A DNA stretch of 64,000 nt from Apus apus (Eukaryota > Chordata > Aves > Apodiformes > Apodidae): NCBI RefSeq assembly GCF_020740795.1, contig NC_067301.1, positions 8,012,501-8,076,500 on the forward strand, read 5' to 3'. This document shows, one piece after another, positions 58,001 through 64,000 of this stretch. Under the pieces are notes generated by a model. It saw only the letters and a list, made by a program, of their open reading frames with translations. It did no database searches and was not told where the DNA came from. The position numbers were made by a program, and so were the translations under genes. Within the stretch, counting starts at the first letter, position 1, and each line of letters starts with the position of its first letter.

Positions 58001-61000
58001 AGTTAGAACTATGCAAGCTTTTGTGTAAGAAACCATCAACAAATTGACAATTCCACAGGTTCTTTGAACAGCAGACTTCACTTGTCAATATCCAGGCCTG
58101 AGCTCTACTTGGCACATTAAAGCAAACCCCAGTAGAGAAGCCCATGGTTGTCTCCAGGCTGCACAGTGACCAATTCAAAGCCAACCCATCGAAGCCCAAG
58201 AGCCCCACTCACAATATCCTGCTCATGATCAGAACGTACCTCACAGCTGCCAGGTGACAATCATAGTGGACAATGTTGAAGTGAGAGACTGTGCTGTACC
58301 CCTGTTGTTTTCTGGGCTTGTTCTCAAACTCCTCTAGTGCAACACGTTTAGTGAAAGTATAAATGCCCAGGACTTTGGTAGGCTGCAAGGACACAACAGC
58401 CAAGTTAGAGATCCTTCCCTGTCAGCTCACACTTTGTGCTGCTTTGCACTGGAATTCAGCTCTCCCAGTCCCTGCCTCAAACTCACACCAAGCAAATTTT
58501 TTTCCGGCTTTCATGGGCACAAGCTGGAGCACAGGAGGGTCAAGTTAAACCTAAGGAAAAACTTCTTCACTGTGGGACTAACAGAGCCCTGGGACAGGCT
58601 GCCCAGAGAGGTTGTGGAGTCTCCATCCCTGGTGACATCCCAAACCCACCTGGACATGTTCCTGTGGGATCTGCTCTAGGGGATTCTGCTCTAGCAGGGG
58701 GTTGGACTAGATGATCTTCAGAGGTCCCTTCCAAACCTGACCCCTCTATGTCACTGGAAAGACGCTTCCACTTCCCAAACACCTCTGGAATTACTGATCT
58801 CAAGAACCCAACCTGAGTTTTCCTGATTTCCCAGATACAACCCACCAACCCTTGTGGATACTGGCAAGTCCCCTCAGCTGGTGAGAGGGTTTTGCAAATG
58901 TCTCTCACTTTACCTGAAACTTGTATCCTTCCCGGCAGATGCAGCAGGTCAGACCTGGCTCTTCTATAAGCTCCTCCATCTGTTTAAGCAGTGCGGTCTT
59001 GGTCACCACCTGACCCTTCTCATTTGTCTGAAAGAGAGAACAGCTCAAGCAGATTCAAAAGACCATGATGAACACCACCATCCCCACAACTGTTACAGGA
59101 ATGCCTGACCATTTCCCAGCCTACCAGTAAGCAACCATATTTACTCTCCCAGCAGTACCAGGCAAATAATGAACTTGAGCTCTGTAATATTTGTCAGTAA
59201 ATAATTTTACACCATTCCTTGGGTGGCAGTTTCAACAAGGCAGAAAGAAAAGACCCCTGGCTCACTCTCTGCTGTCAGGACAAACACATTACCGTCATGC
59301 CCAGGGTGCCCAAGGCCTTCTGCCTCATGGCCATGGCCATCCTCTTCTTCTCTGCACGGGTCTCCTTCCTAGCAGCATCTATCTTCTTATTCACCTCGGG
59401 ATGTTCCCTCAAGGCCTCCAGAAGATTCTCTGCTAACGTTCCAATCCCTTCATCACTAGACACCTGCTCCAGCTTGTGAAGGTTGGTGATGGAGTCTGTA
59501 CCTATTAGCACCTGACAGGGAATGGAATACAGCACTTTCTTCAGAAAAAGGGCTCACACAACAGCAGCTGTTCCCTTATGTCCCTTCCAAGAGAGCTGAG
59601 CAGAAGCACAGATCTGCAACAACTTGTGTGAAGTGTCTTACTGTCCTTTTCCGTGCTCCTACATTATGGGCCCTGGACACTACAACTGCACACGAGAGTG
59701 GGGCGATTTGTCCATTCACTGGCCATTACTAAGAGCTCAGATTTGGTAACAATTAAAACTGGAAGAGGGAAGATTTAGGTTGGACATGAGGAGGGAATTC
59801 TTTGCTGTGAGGGTGGTGAGACACTGGAACAGGTTGCCCAAGGAAGCTGTGGCTGCCCCATCCCTGGAAGAGTCGAAGGGCAGGTTGGATGGGGCTTGGA
59901 GCAACCTGGTCTGGTGGGAGGTGTCCCTGCCCATGCAGGGGGGTTGGGACTAGATGATCTTTAAGGTCCCTCCAACCCAAACTGTTCTACAATTCTGATG
60001 TATATGAAGCCAAGAATCAAACTGAGACCTGCACTTTTTGGGTTGGATCAATATGATCTTTAAGGTCCCTCCAGCCAGTTTATGGATTCTATGATTCTAT
60101 GATCTTCAGCCACAAAAAGCAGCATAACAAGCCAGCCATGTCCTTCCTACCTGGCCTTCAGAGCAGCCTCCTTACCTGTGTAGCAGGGTGCTGAGTGGCG
60201 AGTCCCCGGAGCAGGCGCAGGATAAAAGGAAGCGCAGGCCGAGATAAGAATTTCTTCCATATGTCTGCATCCAGGCTGCAGAGAGAACAAGAGGCAGCAG
60301 CTGACGGGGAGTCACCCCTTCCCAAAAGGCTCCTGGCAGTCAGCCAGCAGCACAGCTTGCAGACCACAGGCTGCACCAAAACAAGCATCCTTCCCCCTAT
60401 GTCTCTTCTCCAGTAATTAATTCATATTCCCACTCCCACTTCCATGTTGTGCATGTTAAAAGCCCTAGTGTCAACTCTTAGCCTTGGGACTTCTGTTCCT
60501 GAACAAAAGCTCTATTGCAGTACAATAGGTAGGGAACAGGCAGAAAACACAAGCATTGTGATATCCAGGAAAAATGGGTATCAAATTGGAATATTACAGA
60601 CTTTCTAGCCCAGCTCTATAGCAGCACTGCCTCACCAGACTCTCTGCATCACAGCTTTACCAAGTCTAAACACTTCTGAGTGTGGAATTCTAATGGCTTT
60701 CTTGAAAGATTGTTGTGGTGATGAAAGGAGAGAAGGATGTTCAGGATTATCACATAATTAAGTAGCGAGTCTTACTTCTTTGCACTGGGAATGTGCTTTT
60801 TCATGTAGTCAAGAGCATTCTGTGTAATCCCCTTCTGAAGGATGAGATCTTTCAGCTGATGGCCATTGCTGTTGTTCTTTATTCCTGCTGCTATTTTACA
60901 GAAGCAATCTAGGAAAACTTTATCATCTCCACTGTGTTCCTCATCGTACCTGGATGTAGAGAAGAAACAGCAACTTGGAGGCCCCCCCGAAATCTCTGCC

Positions 61001-63642
61001 TGTAATTCCTTTTACATTATCCCTGAACGCACAAACCTACTGCAGCTCAGGGACTCAGAAAAGCCACTTGTAATCTCAGAATATACTATTTCTTGAGCTA
61101 CAGGCTTGAGTTATTTCTTTTAAAAATGGCTTAGAAGCGAAACAGGAAATTAAGCTCCTGCACCAGGAATCTCTGAAGCTTTGCATTACACTGAAATAAG
61201 CATCAATGAGAATAAAGAAGGTATAGACTTGTCAGTACAGCTGTTTTCACGTGCTTTTGGTTGAAATATGACAACATACTTATCAAAGTTACAGTAGGGC
61301 TTGAATCGATCCACCAGGATCTGCATTTTCTCCATCTCCCCAAAGGACAAGTAGGGGATGATGCGCAACAGGCCCTGCAAGACGCTGAGGTTGGAACGGA
61401 CAAAGGTGCTGTTGATCTGATCCAGCAACATCACCAGCTGGTCTTTGTCACCAGTGAGGAGGAGGTTGCCCTGCCAAGGAAAAAAGATCATGATTTATGT
61501 TCAGGGATACATCTAAAACGTTCAAGAAAACCCTCACTCTAGGAGCTGGTAGATTACTCTTGAAGGAGTGGAGCTTTGGACCCTGGTGAAGAACAAAACC
61601 CTGCCTCACTTCCAGATGTCTCCTGGAATGGCTGCATCAACTCTCTAGCTGATAAATGACTTCTTCCGCTCACTATTAAAGAATTTTCTAGTCAAAAAAG
61701 ATGTAATAACTCTAGCCCAAAGAAAAACAGGCTCCTATACAACACCAGTTTCAAGAGAGGACCAAGAAAGTCTTCTCATTCTGTCTAGTTGAGATATTGT
61801 TTTAATCCTGAATTAGCTGGAAAATCAATCATGTTTTCAACATGTACAAAAACACTCAGAAAAACAAGGCAGAGCCATGTCTTTTCTTGCCTCTCACTGG
61901 CCCATGGCCCAAAGCAGCAAGGAAGGGATCCAAGCAGTGCCTCATAACCCCCATCCCAACTGTGCAAGAATCATCCAAACAAAGCCTCCCAGTGCTTTTG
62001 GTTCAGGGCACTCCTGCCTCTAAGGCCTGCTAAGACATGCCAGCAAGTGTAACAAGGGCTAGGTTCCCACTCAGGACATCTCTGCAGCTACAGCATCACT
62101 GTCAGGAGGTATTGGCAAGCCTTGACTCTCAGTCAACATTTCCATTCGTGCACCAAGCCCCAGGCACTAACCTTGTCCTCACTCAGAGGTTCTGCGTTGG
62201 ATTCATCCAGGATGATCTCCATTATACTGAGCACTTGCTCGGCCACAGCTGCTCCTCCACTGTCCTTGCTTTCCTGCTCAGCCACCAGAGCCTGGAGAAG
62301 ATGGCAGCAGTTATTGTAACACCAGCAGTAACTGCTTTAACTGACCCCCACACTTTCCACTCACTAACAGAGAAGGAATGGCAAGCAGTTAATCTGCAGT
62401 GCCAGCCCAGCAACTTTTCAGATCTGCTGTAGCTGTCGTAAGGCAGTGTGACTCTCACAGGTAGTTTAAATTCACTGCAGTCCATGGAAAACACTTTATG
62501 GAAGTCCAGGTTGTCCTTACCAAGTTCAGAGTTCCCAGCATGACATTCAAAGTGTTCATCTCTGGCTTGACCAGCTGCTGACGATTTATTTTCACCTTCA
62601 CGCAGTAACTGAACAGCTTTAACAGCACCTACAAAATACAGGGAATACATTCCCTATGGCACCTGCAGAACCAGGAGGAGGATTTTGCTGAAACTAAAAG
62701 CACCTGGTAATACAGTCAGTTTCCAGACTGCTGAGGTAAAGTAAAAGACAGATTTTTACACCAATAGTAACCTTAGGACAATTTTGGTTTTCAAGTAAGG
62801 ACAAGGCAGAAAACAATCACTTCAGCAAGAAGAAATTTAGTTTTTCCAACTCCTCAGCTTCTACACATTTCAAAGTCTTTGTAAAGAATTGTTAACCAAG
62901 AGGAACAGGAGATGGAAAGAAGGATTTTTTCAGGTGTTCATGAATTAGCAAATTGAAATCTTTGCTCCAACACTTCAGCTGCAACATTTTCCAGCACAAA
63001 ACTCCTGACCCCAGAGAAGGGAAGCTGAGACTCACAGTTAGGAGATGCCGGCCTTGTTTGAAGTCCTTGATTCCAGTCAGCCTATTGAGCATGCACTCCA
63101 GGCCTCCACACTGTGCCATGACACCTGCCATCTTATAAACTTCTTCCTCATCCTCCTCTTCATCTACAGGACAGACACAGATTCTGAAGAGAGGAAGCAG
63201 CTACAACGTGGCAATCCCATGCAACCCACAGGGGACACAAGAGTAAAGCACAAATTAAGTGTACAACTGAGCAATTTACCAGCAGTTCAATACACTTCAA
63301 CTGGATCAAATTTGAAAAGGAATATGAAGAAGGGCCAAGCAGAATGATCCTGTGCCCTGCAAGTGTTCATGTTTAAATTACTGACTTAAAGGACTGTTAA
63401 AAATCCTCCTCCAGTCTAGGTGAAGCAGGTAAAAGTAGCAAAAGCAACATCAATCAACTGTAAGCTCACTGCTGCAAGGATAATACTGTCATTGCTCTGC
63501 AGCAAATCTCAGATTTCAAATCTAATCCCAGCTTTCAGGAGAAAAGTGCATTACCAGTCGTGGAGTCAAGAGACTCAATGAATTCCTCAGTTGCATCTCC
63601 CAGTAACCCTCGCATGCGGTAAATGATCCTCATTGGCTCCCC
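48988..63642 (-). CDS. UBR4: UBR4, E3 ubiquitin-protein ligase UBR4 (C-terminal 749 residues, 16 exons, 5' partial)
   Basis: Gene-level entry. Sixteen exons joined by GT-AG introns give 2250 nt, exactly 749 codons plus a TGA stop, with no frame break. The translation matches the C-terminus of UBR4 (p600). This is an N-degron-pathway E3 of about 5,180 residues that acts with KCMF1 and calmodulin in protein quality control and stress-response silencing. Fragment residues 1-376 are mainly helical. Residues 377-570 carry a Cys/His cluster: C404, C405, C407, H448, H453, C456, H457, C482, H492, C501, H505 and C512. This is the place of the atypical hemi-RING E3 module known to recruit UBE2A/B. Residues 570-749 are the conserved C-terminal tail, ending [15 protein letters not shown]. 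The UBR box lies far upstream and is not in the window. No further exon was recognised at 63643-64000. IFFO2 is the next gene downstream on the same strand. Confidence 0.97.
49053..50121 (-). other. UBR4: UBR4 last intron
   Basis: This intron of 1069 nt contains a CR1 copy of the second subfamily (about 49447-49816). Nothing else was recognised. Confidence 0.85.
49447..49816 (-). mobile_element. CR1 LINE fragment, second subfamily
   Basis: It starts ACAGGATCACAGGATGGTGG and shares the CCCCTAGAGCAGATCC block with the copy at 39350-39892. It lies in the last UBR4 intron. Confidence 0.9.
50122..50284 (-). CDS. UBR4: UBR4 exon (fragment residues 675-728)
   Basis: This 163-nt exon starts in phase 0 after CTGATAG with [20 protein letters not shown]. 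It ends one base into Gly729 at GTAAGT, after [10 protein letters not shown]. Confidence 0.97.
50285..50715 (-). other. UBR4: UBR4 intron
   Basis: This intron of 431 nt has no repeat or gene recognised in it. Confidence 0.85.
50716..50806 (-). CDS. UBR4: UBR4 exon (fragment residues 644-674)
   Basis: This 91-nt exon completes Arg644 and encodes [20 protein letters not shown] followed by [10 protein letters not shown]. Its acceptor is CTTCCTAG and its donor GTAAGA. Confidence 0.96.
50959..51298 (+). mobile_element. CR1 LINE 3'-end fragment with duplicated flank
   Basis: It runs from CACAGCCTTCCAGTGCCTGA to CCATGATTCTATGATTTT. It is longer at the 5' side than its partner at 35483. Both are followed by the same non-CR1 flank. 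Confidence 0.92.
51299..51548 (+). repeat. Non-CR1 flank shared with 35665-35914
   Basis: It is nearly identical to the flank of the 35.5 kb CR1, and homology stops at CAGACACA. Beyond that point the 51.5 kb copy continues GTCTGTATCAG, whereas the other has a CR1-like GATTCTATGAT. Confidence 0.9.
54421..54560 (-). mobile_element. CR1 LINE 3'-end fragment
   Basis: It starts CACAGAATCATGGAATGGTT and is truncated after GCCTCATCCAACCCTTCCAG. Confidence 0.9.
54694..54918 (-). CDS. UBR4: UBR4 exon (fragment residues 569-643)
   Basis: This 225-nt exon completes Thr569 and begins [20 protein letters not shown]. It ends two bases into Arg644 at a GTCAGC donor. Open reading continues past the donor into intron, but frame continuity with the next exon ([10 protein letters not shown]) fixes the boundary. 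Confidence 0.95.
54919..56731 (-). other. UBR4: UBR4 intron
   Basis: This intron of 1813 nt is AT-rich, with no repeat or gene recognised. Confidence 0.85.
56732..56926 (-). CDS. UBR4: UBR4 exon (fragment residues 504-568)
   Basis: This 195-nt exon completes Arg504 and begins [20 protein letters not shown], with H505 and C512. It includes a Gly run (DTGGGGRE) followed by a hydrophobic stretch around [16 protein letters not shown]. Its donor is GTCAGT, weaker than its neighbours'. Confidence 0.96.
56927..57854 (-). other. UBR4: UBR4 intron
   Basis: This intron of 928 nt holds the CR1 insertion at 57454-57687, which is bounded by an apparent 8-bp target-site duplication. Confidence 0.85.
57454..57687 (+). 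mobile_element. 5'-truncated CR1 insertion plus 36-bp shared flank
   Basis: CR1 sequence from TGAGAGGGTGGTGAGACC to ACAATTCTATGATTT is followed by ATATGAAGGCAAGAATCAAA and CTGACACCTGCAC. That flank is shared with 60001-60036. TTTATTAG occurs directly at both ends (57446-57453 and 57685-57692), which fits a target-site duplication. Confidence 0.88.
57855..57980 (-). CDS. UBR4: UBR4 exon, hemi-RING module (fragment residues 462-503)
   Basis: This 126-nt exon completes Arg462 and begins [20 protein letters not shown]. It carries C482, H492 and C501. It ends two bases into Arg504 at a GTGAGT donor. Confidence 0.97.
58240..58382 (-). CDS. UBR4: UBR4 exon, hemi-RING module (fragment residues 415-461)
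   Basis: This 143-nt exon starts in phase 0 after CCTTGCAG and ends two bases into Arg462 at GTACGT. The peptide begins [20 protein letters not shown]. It contributes the His/Cys set H448, H453, C456 and H457 within [16 protein letters not shown]. Confidence 0.97.
58383..58913 (-). other. UBR4: UBR4 intron
   Basis: This intron of 531 nt is nearly half occupied by a plus-strand CR1 fragment (58517-58755). Confidence 0.85.
58517..58755 (+). mobile_element. CR1 LINE 3'-end fragment, second subfamily
   Basis: GGGATCTGCTCTAGGGGATT and TAGCAGGGGGTTGGACTAGA match the reverse complement of the subfamily seen at 39.4 and 49.5 kb. The tail is degenerate (CCCCTCTATGTCA). Confidence 0.88.
58914..59027 (-). 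CDS. UBR4: UBR4 exon with the first hemi-RING cysteines (fragment residues 377-414)
   Basis: This 114-nt exon is phase 0 at both ends. The peptide ends [17 protein letters not shown], giving C404, C405 and C407. This CxxC-like cluster opens the atypical zinc-binding E3 module. The donor is GTAAAG. Confidence 0.97.
59293..59511 (-). CDS. UBR4: UBR4 exon (fragment residues 304-376)
   Basis: This 219-nt exon is phase 0 at both ends. It encodes 73 residues beginning [20 protein letters not shown] and ending with a strongly basic helix around [20 protein letters not shown]. This segment leads directly into the Cys/His E3 module. Confidence 0.97.
59753..60000 (+). mobile_element. CR1 LINE 3'-end fragment with shared flank
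   Basis: It runs from AAAACTGGAAGAGGGAAGAT to GTTCTACAATTCTGATG. It is followed by TATATGAAGCCAAGAATCAA, the same flank as at 57.65 kb. Confidence 0.9.
60038..60104 (+). mobile_element. Short CR1 3' terminus
   Basis: GGGTTGGATCAATATGATCT, AAGGTCCCTCC and a good tail ATTCTATGATTCTATGAT make up only the last 65 bp or so of CR1. It lies 36 bp downstream of the preceding copy, in the same orientation. Confidence 0.85.
60176..60275 (-). CDS. UBR4: UBR4 exon (fragment residues 270-303)
   Basis: This 100-nt exon completes Asn270 and begins [20 protein letters not shown]. Its acceptor is CTCTGCAG and its donor GTAAGG. It ends in phase 0 after HPATQ. Confidence 0.96.
60277..60775 (-). other. UBR4: UBR4 intron
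   Basis: This intron of about 500 nt has no repeat or gene recognised in it. Confidence 0.8.
60776..60949 (-). CDS. UBR4: UBR4 exon (fragment residues 212-269)
   Basis: This 174-nt exon completes Lys212 and begins [20 protein letters not shown]. It ends two bases into Asn270 at GTAAGA. Confidence 0.96.
60950..61279 (-). other. UBR4: UBR4 intron
   Basis: This intron of 330 nt has nothing recognised in it. Confidence 0.8.
61280..61470 (-). CDS. UBR4: UBR4 exon (fragment residues 149-211)
   Basis: This 191-nt exon starts in phase 0 after TTGGCAG and ends two bases into Lys212 at GTATGT. It encodes [20 protein letters not shown] followed by a conserved helical stretch ending [10 protein letters not shown]. 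Confidence 0.96.
61471..62171 (-). other. UBR4: UBR4 intron
   Basis: This intron of 701 nt has nothing recognised in it. Confidence 0.8.
62172..62291 (-). CDS. UBR4: UBR4 exon (fragment residues 109-148)
   Basis: This 120-nt exon is phase 0 at both ends, with acceptor CTCCAG and donor GTTAGT. The 40 residues begin [20 protein letters not shown] and end NAEPLSEDK. Confidence 0.96.
62521..62628 (-). CDS. UBR4: UBR4 exon (fragment residues 73-108)
   Basis: This 108-nt exon is phase 0 at both ends, with acceptor TTTTGTAG and donor GTAAGG. It encodes 36 residues beginning [20 protein letters not shown]. Confidence 0.96.
62629..63035 (-). other. UBR4: UBR4 intron
   Basis: This intron of 407 nt has nothing recognised in it. 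Confidence 0.8.
63036..63163 (-). CDS. UBR4: UBR4 exon (fragment residues 30-72)
   Basis: This 128-nt exon completes Asp30 and opens with an acidic run (EEEDEEE), followed by [20 protein letters not shown]. Its acceptor is CCTGTAG and its donor GTGAGT. Confidence 0.96.
63164..63554 (-). other. UBR4: UBR4 intron
   Basis: This intron of 391 nt has nothing recognised in it. Confidence 0.8.
63555..63642 (-). CDS. UBR4: UBR4 exon (fragment residues 1-29)
   Basis: This 88-nt exon starts in phase 0 after a CTCTTGCAG acceptor and ends one base into Asp30 at a GTAATG donor. The peptide begins [20 protein letters not shown]. It is the most upstream UBR4 exon in the window. Confidence 0.95.
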
Positions 63643-64000
63643 CTGCAAGAGAGGAGAGCATTTTATTAACTCTGCCTCTGTGGACATCTATAAAGGAGGC
63701 CAGTTCTTGTTACAGTGTGTAACAGACACTGCAGCCCGGGTTCTTCTGTGCTCTGTTTTGACTGTGGATGGTAACACAGAAACGTTTCACTCCCTCGTTC
63801 TCCCCTTACTAAGAGAAATTAAAAACAACAGTGAAGCCATCACCTGCAAAAACATCAATAACTCTTTTATTGGTTTGTCCAGCTTTTCTTGGCATTGCCA
63901 ATTAGAGGGACAGAATAATAAACAGTCTCTTCCTTCTTACAACTCCTTCAACAGTTTCCTTTAGCACCAGTGAAAGATCAAACCAAGCAAAACATCTTCA
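63643..64000 (-). other. UBR4: UBR4 intron, cut by window edge
   Basis: This is the sequence upstream of the first UBR4 exon in the window. No coding content was recognised, so the next exon lies beyond the right edge. Confidence 0.75.

Larger units (their letters stand above)
59512..60175 (-). other. UBR4: UBR4 intron
   Basis: This intron of 664 nt holds two CR1 3' ends in tandem, separated by about 36 bp (59753-60000 and 60038-60104). Confidence 0.85.

Overview
The window is nuclear DNA from a bird. At least eighteen CR1 LINE copies are scattered through it, most of them 5'-truncated fragments whose intact 3' ends carry the ATTCTATGAT tail. Two vertebrate genes with GT-AG introns are split across many short exons. 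Introns and intergenic DNA are short by mammalian standards. There are no bacterial-type operons, tRNAs, rRNAs or CRISPR arrays. Both genes lie on the minus strand and match the IFFO2-UBR4 neighbourhood known from human chromosome 1p36.

Layout from low to high coordinate. (1) 1-34608 holds IFFO2 (intermediate filament family orphan 2). I could place six coding exons, at 34608-33995, 9719-9659, 9375-9280, 7091-6951, 5179-5037 and 2184-2064. They join in frame into 392 residues, and the gene runs off the left edge. Intron 1 is about 24.3 kb, and about 21 kb of it has no CR1 that I could see. (2) About 33.7-35.1 kb is a CpG island with GC/CACCC boxes and a trinucleotide repeat; it is the IFFO2 promoter and first exon. 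(3) About 35.1-48.6 kb is intergenic: CR1 copies, a minisatellite at 42.0 kb and no convincing gene. (4) 48.6-64.0 kb holds the 3' end of UBR4 (a giant E3 ubiquitin ligase): sixteen coding exons that join without a frame break into the C-terminal 749 residues and a stop at 48988. This part includes the Cys/His-rich hemi-RING E3 module. The gene continues beyond the right edge.

The most unusual signal is in the repeats. Two pairs of CR1 copies share not only CR1 sequence but also the DNA immediately 3' of the CR1 tail. One pair (35483-35914 and 51116-51548) shares about 250 bp of non-CR1 flank at roughly 98% identity. The other (57454-57687 and 59810-60036) shares about 36 bp. One copy in each pair has possible target-site duplications, of 6 and 8 bp. 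This looks like CR1 3' transduction, or a small unrecognised CR1-linked repeat family.

All exon boundaries were read by eye from splice consensus and reading-frame continuity. Protein identities rest on recognition of the translated sequence, not on a database search.
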